From NCBI GenBank assembly GCA_034669145.1, contig JAXDNY010000099.1, positions 1-64,000 of the forward strand: DNA of 64,000 bases, given 5' to 3'. The notes below the pieces were generated by a model that was not told the origin of the DNA, did no database searches, and worked only from the letters and a program-made list of their open reading frames with translations. The position numbers and the translations under genes were made by a program. Below are positions 26,998 through 35,944 of this stretch, piece by piece (the first letter of the stretch is position 1; every line of letters begins with the position of its first letter). The DNA comes from PALSA-894 sp034669145. GTDB taxonomy: Bacteria > Pseudomonadota > Alphaproteobacteria > Rhizobiales > Xanthobacteraceae.

Positions 26998-27996
26998 ATG
27001 ATCCTCGACATCTACACCCACATTCTCCCGGATGCGTTCTTCCGGGAGATGTCGCGCGCCTCGCCCAAGCTGGAGAACATCGGCGCGCGGCTGCGCGGGG
27101 TGAAGAAGCTGTTCGACCTCGACCTGCGCTTTGCCGAAATGGACGAGATCGGCGATTACCGGCAGATCATCTCGCTGCCGAATCCGCCGCTGGAAGAGAT
27201 CGCGGGAGGCGCGACCGCCGCACAGCTCGCGCGCGTTGCCAACGACGCGATGGCGGAGCTGGTCGCGCAACATCCGAAACGGTTTCCGGCTTTCGTTGCG
27301 GCGGTGTCGCTTGACGACGTGGACTTAGGCCTGCGGGAAGCCGAGCGCGCGATCAGGGAGCTTGGTGCGCGCGGCATCCAGGTCTTCACCAACATCGCGG
27401 GCCATCCGCTCGACGAGGAACGCTTCAGGCCCGTGTTCGCCATGATGGCGGCGCACGATCTGCCGATCTGGCTGCATCCGGCGCGCAACGCTTCCATGCC
27501 GGATTATGCCTCAGAGCAGAAGTCGCGCTTCGAGATGTGGTGGTGCTTCGGCTGGCCGTACGAGACGAGCGTCGCGATGGCGCGGCTGGTGTTCTCCGGC
27601 GTGTTCGACCGCCATCCGGGCCTGAAGATCGTCACGCATCATCTCGGCGGCGGCATGATTCCGTTTTTCGACGGCCGCATCGGTGCCGGCATGGAGGTGC
27701 TCGGCTCGCGCACCTCTGACGAGGACTATTCCAAGGTGCTCTCATCGCTGAAGCGCCCGCACCTCGATTATTTCCGCGAGTTCTACGCCGACACGGCGCT
27801 GTTCGGCGCCGGCAACGGCTTGATCTGCGGGCTCGATTTCTTCGGCGCCGACCGCGTGGTGTTTTCCACCGACGCGCCGCTCGGGCCGATCGCGAAGACG
27901 GTCCACGCGGTCGACGCGCTCGACCTCGATGCCGCCGCGCGGGCGAAAATCATGGTGGGCAATGCCGAGCGGCTGATGCGGATGAAGCTCAGCTAA
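26998..27996 (+). CDS. amidohydrolase-family protein, ACMSD-like
   Basis: The 332-residue TIM-barrel protein resembles 2-amino-3-carboxymuconate-semialdehyde decarboxylase and related metal decarboxylases or hydratases. It shows WLHPARNA, KIVTHHLGGGMIPFFDGRI and VVFSTDAPLG, where the later metal and catalytic His and Asp lie. The N-terminal metal motif is unusual. The family norm is HxH after the first strand, but here it reads DIYTH, with Tyr6 in place of the first His. It starts at the ATG at 26998 after a repeat element. It overlaps the tail of the opposing small gene by eight bases. Confidence 0.87.
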   Translation: MILDIYTHILPDAFFREMSRASPKLENIGARLRGVKKLFDLDLRFAEMDEIGDYRQIISLPNPPLEEIAGGATAAQLARVANDAMAELVAQHPKRFPAFVAAVSLDDVDLGLREAERAIRELGARGIQVFTNIAGHPLDEERFRPVFAMMAAHDLPIWLHPARNASMPDYASEQKSRFEMWWCFGWPYETSVAMARLVFSGVFDRHPGLKIVTHHLGGGMIPFFDGRIGAGMEVLGSRTSDEDYSKVLSSLKRPHLDYFREFYADTALFGAGNGLICGLDFFGADRVVFSTDAPLGPIAKTVHAVDALDLDAAARAKIMVGNAERLMRMKLS

Positions 27997-28204
27997 GCTC
28001 GCGCAAAAACCGCCGGCCCGCCTCGGTCACCTCAACTCGTCCCGCGGACTTGCGCATCAGCAAACCACGGTCGACCGCATCCTCCCATACGGTGAGGCGC
28101 GGGCAGGACGTGCGCCACGCGTCGATGACTTCGGCGTGCGTGCGCGGCGCCTTGGCGACCCATTCGACCAGGTCGCGCACCAGGGGATCGAGAATGTCGG
28201 ACAT
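27989..28204 (-). CDS. small winged-helix-like protein
   Basis: The 71-residue protein has the pattern of a small winged helix: LVRDLVEWVAKAPRTHAEVIDAW, LTVWEDAVDRGLL and RVEVTEAGRRFLREL. The last part looks like a wing. The ATG at 28204 has GGAG seven bases before it. No function is known. It overlaps the amidohydrolase end by eight bases. Confidence 0.68.
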   Translation of the reverse strand: MSDILDPLVRDLVEWVAKAPRTHAEVIDAWRTSCPRLTVWEDAVDRGLLMRKSAGRVEVTEAGRRFLRELS

Positions 28205-28361
28205 GTGTCGCTCCAAATCGCGAAAATCATAGCACCAGGCATGCAGCGCCGACAGTGGCGCAGGCGTGCGAATGGCCTACAATCCGCATGCGGAATCGCA
28301 GGAATCGGATAGAGTTGTACTGTGGACATTGACGGCCCGGGACACACATGGAGGATCCGGC

Positions 28362-29105
28362 ATGACACGCGTCGTTCGAACCGCCCTCGCTCTCCTGGCG
28401 AGCCTGTTCGCGCTGAGCGGGGTGGCGCGCGCCGCCGAGCAGGTCGATCTCCTGCTCGTGCTTGCCTCGGACGTCTCGCGCAGCGTCGATACGCGCAAAT
28501 TCCAGCTGCAGCGCGAAGGCTACGCGGCGGCGCTGTCCAATCCGCGTGTCGTCGAGGCGATCCGCTCCGGGCCGCACGGCAAGATCGCGATCTGCTTCGT
28601 CGAGTGGTCGGGCGCGACCTCGCAGAAGCTGGTGATCGACTGGACCATCGTCAGCGATGCGGCTTCGGCGCGCAGGATCGGCGACCAGATGCTCGAACTG
28701 CCGCGCTCGTTCGCCGACCGCACGTCGATCAGCGCGGGTCTGGAGTTTTCCATGAGCCTGCTCGAACGCGCGCCGTTCGAGGCCACGCGCCGCACCATCG
28801 ATGTCTCAGGCGACGGCACCAACAATTCGGGCCGCGACATCAATTCGGTGCGCGACGAGGTGCTCGCCAAGGGCGTCACCATCAACGGGCTGGTGATTCT
28901 CAGCGAAACGCCGCTGCCGTGGAATCCGGAGCACACCAACCCGCCCGGCGGGCTCGATGGGTATTACCGCAACAATGTGATCGGCGGTGCCGGCGCATTC
29001 GTGATGGTGGCTGACAGCCACAACTCGTTCGGCCAGGCGATCGTGAAGAAGATGATCGCCGAGATCGCGTGGCTGCCGCCGCAGAGGCCGGTGGTGCTGC
29101 GGTAG
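28362..29105 (+). CDS. DUF1194 secreted VWA-like protein
   Basis: The 247-residue protein has a Sec leader (about 1-23, ending GVARAA), then LLLVLASDVSRSVDTRKF, a MIDAS-like DxSxS loop of a von Willebrand A fold. The VSGDGTNNSGRDI segment is the usual second part of the metal site. The family (DUF1194) is common in alphaproteobacteria, with no proven role. The ATG at 28362 has GGAGGA ahead. Confidence 0.88.
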   Translation: MTRVVRTALALLASLFALSGVARAAEQVDLLLVLASDVSRSVDTRKFQLQREGYAAALSNPRVVEAIRSGPHGKIAICFVEWSGATSQKLVIDWTIVSDAASARRIGDQMLELPRSFADRTSISAGLEFSMSLLERAPFEATRRTIDVSGDGTNNSGRDINSVRDEVLAKGVTINGLVILSETPLPWNPEHTNPPGGLDGYYRNNVIGGAGAFVMVADSHNSFGQAIVKKMIAEIAWLPPQRPVVLR

Positions 29106-29229
29106 CCTTGTGTCCCGCACGCGATGCAGCGCCATGGTTTGTCCGTAGACGCGCGTGAACGCGCTGGTGGCGGTGCATCGCGGATGCGGAACGCCGGTTG
29201 CTGTTTTCCTTCACTCGAATAGAAACCGG

Positions 29230-29278
29230 TGTCCCGGTTCAGCAGCGCATCATTTCATGCTGCGCTGCGCCCGGGACA
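29230..29278. repeat. palindromic repeat, family D
   Basis: TGTCCCGG...GCAGCGCA and TGCGCTGC...CCGGGACA form a hairpin directly before the threonine dehydratase-like gene. Part of the same motif (TGTCCCGCACGCGATGCAGCGCC) occurs at 29110-29132. Confidence 0.65.
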
Positions 29279-29290
29279 TACGGAGTGTGA

Positions 29291-30262
29291 ATGTTCACCG
29301 TCGCCGAACTCGAAGCAGCATCAAGGATCGTGCACGCCGCGATGCCGCCGACGCCGCAGTTCGCCTGGCCGCTGCTTAAACGCCGCACCGGCGTCGATGT
29401 GGTGATCAAGCACGAGAACCACACGCCGACCGGTGCCTTCAAGGTGCGCGGCGGGCTCGTTTACGTCGACCGGCTCAAGCGCGAGCGGCCGGACGTGAAG
29501 GGCGTCATCACGGCGACCCGCGGCAATCACGGGCAATCGCTGGCGTTTGCCTGCGCGCGCGCCGGCATTGCCTGCACGGTGGTGGTGCCGTTCGGCAACT
29601 CGGTCGAGAAGAACGCCGCCATGAAGGCGTTCGGCGCCGAACTGATCGAGCACGGGCGCGACTTCGACGCAGCGCGCGAGCGCGCGGAAGCGATCGCGGC
29701 GGAGCGCGGTTACGAATACGGCAAGTCGTTCGACCGCGATCTGGTGCTCGGCGTCGCGACGTACGCCTACGAGCTGTTCACCGCCGAGCCGGAGCTCGAT
29801 GCGGTCTACGTGCCGATCGGGCTCGGCTCCGGCATCTGCGGCGTGATCGCGGCGCGCGATGCGCTTGCCCGCAAGGCGCACGTCATCGGCGTCGTTTCGG
29901 ACCGCGCCAACACCTACCGGCTCTCGCTCGATGCTGGCCGGGCGGTGCCGACCAACTCGGCATTGACGTTTGCGGACGGCATGGCGGTGCGCATTCCGGA
30001 TGCGGAGGCGCTCGATATCATCCGGCGCGGCATGGAGCGGCTTATCGAAGTCACCGACGACGAGATCGCCGAGGCGATCCGGCTGCTCTATGTGGACACG
30101 CATACGCTCTCCGAAGGCGCGGGCGCGGCGGCATTCGCGGCGCTGATGCAGGAGCGCGAGCGCATGCGCGGCAAGCGCGCCGCCGTGATCGTCTCGGGGC
30201 AGAACATCGACCGCCCGTGGATGCAAACCGTGCTCACTGGCGGCACGCCGCAGGTGGCGTAA
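29291..30262 (+). CDS. threonine/serine dehydratase-like PLP enzyme
   Basis: This 323-residue fold-type II PLP enzyme has Lys51 in TGAFKVRGG as the cofactor lysine, the phosphate-binding asparagine-glycine segment TRGNHGQSLAF and the glycine loop GLGSGICG. Threonine dehydratases usually have SxGNHAQ here, so the specificity may differ. It has no ACT regulatory domain, so it is a catabolic type. The ATG at 29291 has GGAG ahead. Confidence 0.87.
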   Translation: MFTVAELEAASRIVHAAMPPTPQFAWPLLKRRTGVDVVIKHENHTPTGAFKVRGGLVYVDRLKRERPDVKGVITATRGNHGQSLAFACARAGIACTVVVPFGNSVEKNAAMKAFGAELIEHGRDFDAARERAEAIAAERGYEYGKSFDRDLVLGVATYAYELFTAEPELDAVYVPIGLGSGICGVIAARDALARKAHVIGVVSDRANTYRLSLDAGRAVPTNSALTFADGMAVRIPDAEALDIIRRGMERLIEVTDDEIAEAIRLLYVDTHTLSEGAGAAAFAALMQERERMRGKRAAVIVSGQNIDRPWMQTVLTGGTPQVA

Positions 30263-30295
30263 CCGTTGTTTCGAGCGATTCCAGACTAAAGGAGA

Positions 30296-30310
30296 TTAGA
30301 ATCGTTCCAA
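30296..30310. promoter_or_regulatory. candidate Irr box (iron control element)
   Basis: TTAGAATCGTTCCAA matches the rhizobial Irr-binding consensus TTTAGAA-N3-TTCTAAA at 11 of 14 positions counted across the two arms. It lies about 95 bases before the iron-binding protein gene. Irr acts on iron and heme genes in this group. Binding is inferred from the motif and the gene function. Confidence 0.6.
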
Positions 30311-30405
30311 CTTATTGATATTCCAAGCTAATTTCGTTGCCACAGCGTTCAGGCCGTCGTAGCACCTGCCGACGGCTTCGCGCTGACCATCGTCGAGGAG
30401 ACCCC

Positions 30406-31419
30406 ATGCTCAACCGCACTTTGCTCGCCGCGCTTTGCGCGCTTGCGCTCGCTACACCCGCGTTTGCCCAAAGCGGCGAGGTCAATGTCTATTCGTATCG
30501 CGAGCACAAGCTGATCCAGCCGCTGCTCGATGCCTTCACCAAGGACACCGGCATCAAGGTCAACGTGATCTCGGCAAGCTCCGGCCTCGAGCAGCGCATC
30601 AGGACCGAAGGCGCGAACTCACCGGCCGACGTGCTGCTCTCGGTCGACATCGCGCGCCTGCAGGACGCGGTCGATGCCGGCATCACGCAGCCGATCCAGT
30701 CCGCGGTGCTCGACAAGGCGGTCGCGCCGCAATACCGCGACCCCGCGGGCAACTGGTACGGCCTCGCGATGCGCGCACGCGTGGTCTACGCCTCGAAGGA
30801 GCGCGTGCCGCAAGACGCGATCACCTACGACGAGCTTTCCGATCCGAAGTGGAAGGGCAAGATCTGCATCCGCTCGGGCCAGCACATGTACAACAACGCG
30901 CTGTTTGCCGCGTATCTCGCCAAGCACGGTGAAGCGAAGACCGAGGAATGGCTGCGCGGCATCAAGGCCAACCTCGCGCAGAAGCCTTCCGGCGGCGACC
31001 GCGAAGTGGCGCGCGACATCGCGGCCGGCAAGTGCGACATCGGGCTCGGCAATACCTATTACTGGGCGCTGATGAACGACAAGGAAGCCGACCGCAAGCC
31101 GTGGGCCGCGGCCACCAAGGTGATCCTGCCGACGTTTGCGGGCGGCGGCACGCACGTGAACCTGTCCGGCGTGGTGCTGGCGAAGCACGCGCCGAACAAG
31201 GACAACGCCGTGAACCTGCTCGAGTGGCTGGTCGGCGAGCACGCCCAGCACATGTACGCGGACATGAACTACGAATATCCGCTGTTGAGCGAGATCAAGG
31301 TGAACCCGACGATCGCCGGCTACGGCACGCTCAAGGCCGACGCGCTGCCGCTGTCCGAGATCGCCAGGAACAAGAAGGCGGCCGCGAACCTCGTCGACAA
31401 GGTGGGGTTCGATAACTAG
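30406..31419 (+). CDS. fbpA: ferric iron ABC transporter substrate-binding protein
   Basis: The 337-residue periplasmic protein has a leader (LLAALCALALATPAFAQ) and opens EVNVYSYREHKLIQPLLDAF, typical of FbpA/FutA. The paired tyrosines in GNTYYWALM are the iron-binding pair of this family. LSGVVLAKHAPNKDNAV and a late YEYPL segment also match. The ATG at 30406 has GAGGAG ahead. The permease gene follows three bases after the stop. A candidate Irr box upstream suggests iron control. Confidence 0.93.
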   Translation: MLNRTLLAALCALALATPAFAQSGEVNVYSYREHKLIQPLLDAFTKDTGIKVNVISASSGLEQRIRTEGANSPADVLLSVDIARLQDAVDAGITQPIQSAVLDKAVAPQYRDPAGNWYGLAMRARVVYASKERVPQDAITYDELSDPKWKGKICIRSGQHMYNNALFAAYLAKHGEAKTEEWLRGIKANLAQKPSGGDREVARDIAAGKCDIGLGNTYYWALMNDKEADRKPWAAATKVILPTFAGGGTHVNLSGVVLAKHAPNKDNAVNLLEWLVGEHAQHMYADMNYEYPLLSEIKVNPTIAGYGTLKADALPLSEIARNKKAAANLVDKVGFDN

Positions 31420-31422
31420 CCG

Positions 31423-33135
31423 ATGGCCGCTGCCGACCTCGCCGACAACGCGCCGGGCAACAACGCCCGGCGCAGTCGTGTCTGGACGCCGTTCGACCTG
31501 ACCGCCGCCGCGTTCCTGATCGCAGTCGCGGCGCTGGTCGTGATCCCGATCGCGAACCTGGTGCGTATCGCGCTCTCCGGTGAGTCCGACATCTGGGCGG
31601 ATCTGGTCGCCTACGTCATCCCTGAAGCGCTGCGCGTCACCGTGCTGTTGCTGGCGGGCGTTGCGCTCGTCACCGCGGTCGTCGGCACCGGAGCTGCGTG
31701 GCTGGTCACGGCGTATCGGTTTCCCGGCCGCGACACGCTGTCGTGGATGCTCGCGCTGCCGCTCGCGTTTCCGAGCTACATCGTGGCCTACGTGTACGTG
31801 GATTTCTTCGACGCATTCGGCCCGGTGCAGAACGTGTTGCACGCGCTGACCGGATGGACGCCCGGAGCAGGCTCCTGGTACCCGAACATCCGCTCGCTGC
31901 CCGGCGCGGTGTTCGTGTTCTCGATCGTGCTCTACCCGTATGTTTTCCTCGCCGCGCGTGCGATGTTCCAGACGCAGAGCGCCTCCCTCTTCGAGGTGGC
32001 GCGCACGCTCGGCGCGACACGTTTCATGCTGGCGCGCCACGTGGCGCTGCCGCTCGCGCGCCCGGCGCTTGCGGTTGGCCTCTCGCTCGCCCTGATGGAG
32101 ACGCTGAACGACATCGGCGCGTCGGAATACCTCGGCGTGCGCACGCTCACGCTGTCGATCTTCACCACCTGGCTCAACCGCTCGAGCCTGCCCGGCGCCG
32201 CCCAGATCGCCTGCGTGATGCTGATCGCGGTCGCTGGCCTACTCGCGCTCGAACGCTATGGGCGGCGTGACAAGCGGTTTCATCTGGTGCTGCGCCGCTC
32301 GCAGCCGCCCGCACCGATTGTGCTGACCGGGCTGTCCGGCGCTTTGGCGTGCGCGGTCTGCGCATTGCCCGTCCTGCTCGGCTCCGCGTTGCCGGCGGCA
32401 AGTCTTACTCATGAGGCTTTCGCGCGCGGCCTGATCGGCGGGTTCGACCCCGACCTGGTGCGCCATACGCTGAGCACGCTCCTGCTCGCCGGTGCCGCGA
32501 CCGTCGCAGCGTTGATCCTCGGATTCGGCGCTGTCATCGCGGCGCGGCTGATCCGAAAGCCCTGGACCGGGGCCGCGCTGATGCTTGCGGGCCTCGGTTA
32601 CGCGGTGCCGGGCACGGTGCTCGCGCTCGCGCTGCTCTCGCCGCTCGTCGCGATCGACGAGGGACTGAACGCCGTCTCGCGCGCGCTCACCGGCGCCAGC
32701 GTCGGCCTCATGATCGCGGGATCGGGCGCCGCGATCGTGATCGCCTATGTGGTGCGCTTCCTCGCCATCGCGACCGGCTCGGCGCAGGCGGGCCTCGCGC
32801 GCGTCTCGACCCACGTGGACGACGCGGCGCGCACGCTCGGCGAAAAGCCCGGCGGCGTGATGCGGCTCATCCACATTCCGCTCGCGCGGCCCGCGCTCGG
32901 CGGTGCCGCGCTTCTGGTGTTCGTCGATTGCCTCAAGGAATTGCCGGCGACCTTGCTGCTGCGTCCGCTCAACGTCGAGACGCTGTCGACCTACATCTAC
33001 CAGTTCGCCACGCGCGGTAACTTCGAGGAGGGCGCGCTCGCCGCGTTGCTCATCGTCGCGGCCGGGATCGTGCCGGTGATACGCATGGCGCGCTACGCGG
33101 ATCTGGCGCTGATGCCCGAGGCCGCGCCGGAGTAG
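31423..33135 (+). CDS. fbpB: ferric iron ABC transporter permease
   Basis: The 570-residue protein is a double-length FbpB-type permease, with two homologous membrane halves each carrying an ATPase-contact loop (EVARTLGATRFMLARHVALP; DAARTLGEKPGGVMRLIHIP). About twelve helices are expected. It begins three bases after fbpA. The usual ATPase fbpC is absent, because the next gene lies on the other strand. The ATPase must be elsewhere or shared. Confidence 0.94.
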   Translation: MAAADLADNAPGNNARRSRVWTPFDLTAAAFLIAVAALVVIPIANLVRIALSGESDIWADLVAYVIPEALRVTVLLLAGVALVTAVVGTGAAWLVTAYRFPGRDTLSWMLALPLAFPSYIVAYVYVDFFDAFGPVQNVLHALTGWTPGAGSWYPNIRSLPGAVFVFSIVLYPYVFLAARAMFQTQSASLFEVARTLGATRFMLARHVALPLARPALAVGLSLALMETLNDIGASEYLGVRTLTLSIFTTWLNRSSLPGAAQIACVMLIAVAGLLALERYGRRDKRFHLVLRRSQPPAPIVLTGLSGALACAVCALPVLLGSALPAASLTHEAFARGLIGGFDPDLVRHTLSTLLLAGAATVAALILGFGAVIAARLIRKPWTGAALMLAGLGYAVPGTVLALALLSPLVAIDEGLNAVSRALTGASVGLMIAGSGAAIVIAYVVRFLAIATGSAQAGLARVSTHVDDAARTLGEKPGGVMRLIHIPLARPALGGAALLVFVDCLKELPATLLLRPLNVETLSTYIYQFATRGNFEEGALAALLIVAAGIVPVIRMARYADLALMPEAAPE

Positions 33136-33270
33136 CGGTTACGGCGGCGGTGCTGGCAAGCGCCGCTTCCCGCCACCCTTTCGCGCAACGTCAGGCGCGG
33201 CTTGGGCGGCCGGTCGGGAAACGCGTCAGACATCAAACAGCCCCCGCGCGCCGCAACTGCGATCCGCCCC

Positions 33271-34248
33271 TCAATGCAAACTCGGCCCCTTGAGAAACCT
33301 TGTGCGGTCGCCCGACGTAATCGTCACTTCGAATGTGCGCCCGTCGCGATAGACCAGCAGCGGCACGTCGACGCCCGCATCGCCGAGCGACCAGATCTTG
33401 CGGAACATGGTCGCGAGCTCGCTCACCTCGCGGCCCGCGACCGAAAGGATGATGTCGCCGGTGCGAATCTCGGCGGCTTGCGCGGGTCCGCGCGTCGCAA
33501 GGCCCACCACGACGATCTTGTCCTCGATCTCGGTCGCGTAGAGGCCGAGCCAAGGGCGCGGCGGGCGGTTCGGGCGGCCGAACTTGAGCAGGTCGTCGAG
33601 GATCGGCTTCAGATCGTCGATCGGCACGATCATGTTGAGGTGTTCGCTCTTGCCCTTGTCGGTCGCGCGCTCAAGCTGCAGCGAGCCGATGCCGAGCAGG
33701 TCACCGGCCGGGCCGATCAGCGCGGTGCCGCCCCAGTTCGGGTGCGCGGGCGCGGTGAAGATCGCCTCGTCGAGCACGTATTCCCAATAGCCGGCGAATT
33801 CCTGTTTGCCGACGACGCGCGCCGCGACCGATTTCTGCCGACCGCCCGCGCCGCCGATCACGACCCTCTCTTCCAGCGGCGTCATGGTGGAATCGCCGAA
33901 TGGCAGCGCCGGCAGATCGAGCTTGGCGAGCGCCTGCACCAGCCCGAAACCGGTCGCCTGGTCGTAGCCGAGCACATGGCCAGGCACGACGCGGCCGTCG
34001 TTGAGGTGCAGCCACACGGTCTCGGCCTCGGTGATGAGGTAACCGATGGTCAGCACCACGCCGTTCTCGCGGATCAGCACGCCATTGCCGGCGCGCTCGG
34101 TTCCCAGCGTCTCGGCGGTGAACGCATCGCCCGGGATGATCGCGTGCAGCCCCATCACGGAGGCGAGCGCGCGGTCGAGGTTGTAGCCGTAATCGTCCGG
34201 CTTCGGCTGCACCGAGGGCGACACCTTGTAGTCGGGCAAAGCTGGCAT
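33271..34248 (-). CDS. HtrA-like protein with PDZ domain, catalytic triad lost
   Basis: The 325-residue protein aligns with HtrA/DegP proteases. A trypsin-like domain (about 45-200) is followed by a PDZ domain (about 220-315; LGLYATEIEDKIVVVGLA, GDIILSVAGREVSEL). All three catalytic positions are changed. TNNHV becomes TIGYL (His to Tyr70), the SDIAL aspartate becomes Gly100 (ATGFGL), and GNSGG becomes PNWGG (Ser to Trp172). There is no signal peptide. It is probably a binding or scaffold protein. The ATG at 34248 has AGGAG ahead. Confidence 0.87.
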   Translation of the reverse strand: MPALPDYKVSPSVQPKPDDYGYNLDRALASVMGLHAIIPGDAFTAETLGTERAGNGVLIRENGVVLTIGYLITEAETVWLHLNDGRVVPGHVLGYDQATGFGLVQALAKLDLPALPFGDSTMTPLEERVVIGGAGGRQKSVAARVVGKQEFAGYWEYVLDEAIFTAPAHPNWGGTALIGPAGDLLGIGSLQLERATDKGKSEHLNMIVPIDDLKPILDDLLKFGRPNRPPRPWLGLYATEIEDKIVVVGLATRGPAQAAEIRTGDIILSVAGREVSELATMFRKIWSLGDAGVDVPLLVYRDGRTFEVTITSGDRTRFLKGPSLH

Positions 34249-34305
34249 GCGCTGGGCTCCTGTGTCCGGCCCTCCGAATATAGGGTAGCTCCGGCGGCGC
34301 GCAAA

Positions 34306-35262
34306 TCACTCCGCCTTGGCGCCCGAACTGAGCACGATCGGACCCCATTTCTCTGCTTCCGACTTGATGAAGGCGGCGAATTTGTCCGGTCCGAAATCGG
34401 AGGGCTCGGAGCCAAGCGCGACGAGGCGCTCGCGAATCTCCGGCAGCGCCATTGCGATGGAAATCTCGGTGCCGAGCTTGCGGACAATATCCGGCGGCGT
34501 CTGCGCCGGCGCCACGATCCCGTACCAGAGAAATGCTTCGAAGCCCGGAATGCCGGACTCGGCGACGGTCGGAATGTCGGGCGCGAGCGCCGAGCGCTTC
34601 GCCGTCGACACCGCGATGCCCTTGAGCGCGCCGGAACGAACGTGCGGCAGGCCGGTGATGATCGAGTCCATCATCAGCGGCACATTGCCGGCGACCACAT
34701 CGTTGAGCGCCGGCGCCGAGCCGCGATACGGCACGTGCACCATATCGATGCCGGCCGATTTCTTGATCATCTCCATCATCAGATGCGGCGCGACGCCGGT
34801 GCCCTGGCTGGCGAACGAGATCGCGCCGGGCTTGGCCTTGGCGGCCGCGATCATCTCGGCGACGGAACTCACGCCGAGCTTCGGATGCGCGAGCAGGAGC
34901 GCGGGCGCGGTGGTCATCAGCGCGAGTGGAGCGAAATCTTTCAGCTCATAGCCGGGCTTGGCAAACAGCGTGGTGTTGATGATCTGCGCGGGCGTGATGA
35001 CGGTGAGCGTATAGCCGTCCGGCGGCGCAACCGCGCCGGCCGCCGTGCCGATATTGCCGCCCGCACCGGAGCGGTTGTCGATCAAGAAGGATTGCCCGAG
35101 TTTTTCCTGCAGCTTGTTTGCGAGCAGCCGCGCCGACACGTCCGCCGGGCCGCCCGGCGCATAGGGCACGATGATGCGCACCGGCCGATCGGGATAGTCG
35201 GCGAGCGCGGGTGTCGCGCCGAGTGCGAGCGCGAACGCCGTGACGAGGCTGCGCAAAATCAT
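34306..35262 (-). CDS. Bug-family tripartite tricarboxylate receptor 3
   Basis: The 318-residue secreted receptor has a leader (LVTAFALALGATPALA), then YPDRPVRIIVPYAPGGPADVSARLL, FLIDNRSGAGGNIGT and PPDGYTLTVITPAQI. FASQGTGVAPHLMMEM is the usual ligand loop. The ATG at 35262 has GGGAGGAT ahead. It is an orphan like the other two Bug receptors and is divergent from the cupin gene. Confidence 0.93.
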   Translation of the reverse strand: MILRSLVTAFALALGATPALADYPDRPVRIIVPYAPGGPADVSARLLANKLQEKLGQSFLIDNRSGAGGNIGTAAGAVAPPDGYTLTVITPAQIINTTLFAKPGYELKDFAPLALMTTAPALLLAHPKLGVSSVAEMIAAAKAKPGAISFASQGTGVAPHLMMEMIKKSAGIDMVHVPYRGSAPALNDVVAGNVPLMMDSIITGLPHVRSGALKGIAVSTAKRSALAPDIPTVAESGIPGFEAFLWYGIVAPAQTPPDIVRKLGTEISIAMALPEIRERLVALGSEPSDFGPDKFAAFIKSEAEKWGPIVLSSGAKAE

Positions 35263-35338
35263 TCCGATCCTCCCGGCTTTCGCGCGTTGGCCGCGCAGGC
35301 TAGCATCCGCGCACAAGACGAAACAGGGAGGAGAAGCC

Positions 35339-35809
35339 ATGTCCTGGAAGGCGCGGCTCATCGCGGCCGCAATACCGGCACTCACGCTCGTGTCGAGTGC
35401 GCAGGCGATCGAACTCGATCCGAAGATCGTCGGGTTCACACTTCCGGCCGACATCAAGTGGAACGAGAACACGCGCGCCGGCAACCGCACGGTGGTGCTG
35501 CAAGGCGATCCCACCAAGCCCGGCCCCTACGCGATGCTGCTCACCTGGCTGCCCGGCAACATGAGCCGCCCGCATTTCCATCCGAACGACCGTTTCTTCA
35601 TGGTGCTGTCCGGCACCTGGTGGGTCGGCAACGGCGGCACGTTCGATCCGGAAGCGACCGTGCCGATGCCGGCCGGCACGCACGTGATCCACTGGGCCAA
35701 GGGCGTGCACTACGACGGCGCCAAGACCGAGCCCGCGACGATTCTGGTCTGGGGCGAAGGTCCCGCGACCAGCACGCCGTTCGTTGCGGCGGAAGGGATG
35801 AAGAAGTAG
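35339..35809 (+). CDS. secreted cupin-domain protein
   Basis: The 156-residue protein has a leader (about 1-23, ending SSAQA) and a small beta-barrel with the cupin metal segment RPHFHPNDRFFMVLSGTWWVG. PMPAGTHVIHWAKGVHY carries the second histidine motif. Of the usual metal set HxH-E-H, the glutamate is not evident. The ATG at 35339 has GGGAGGAG ahead. The role is unknown. Confidence 0.85.
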   Translation: MSWKARLIAAAIPALTLVSSAQAIELDPKIVGFTLPADIKWNENTRAGNRTVVLQGDPTKPGPYAMLLTWLPGNMSRPHFHPNDRFFMVLSGTWWVGNGGTFDPEATVPMPAGTHVIHWAKGVHYDGAKTEPATILVWGEGPATSTPFVAAEGMKK

Positions 35810-35820
35810 CGGTATCGCCT

Positions 35821-35942
35821 CTCCTCATCCTGAGGAGGCCGCGCAGCGGCCGTCTCGAAGGATGGCACGGAGCGGCGGCCGGAGTTCCTGGCCATCCTTC
35901 GAGACGCCATGCTTCGCATGGCTCCTCAGGATGAGGTCTGAG
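35821..35942. repeat. dispersed palindromic repeat, family B copy 2
   Basis: CTCATCCTGAGGAGGCC and its mirror near 35930 enclose CGTCTCGAAGGATGG and CCATCCTTCGAGACG. It fills the gap between converging cupin and helicase genes. Confidence 0.87.
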
Positions 35943-35944
35943 AT

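Noticed and set aside
33202..35934. A 910-codon plus-strand open frame
   Set aside because: It is a shadow of the HtrA-like and Bug genes, with no protein-like motifs.
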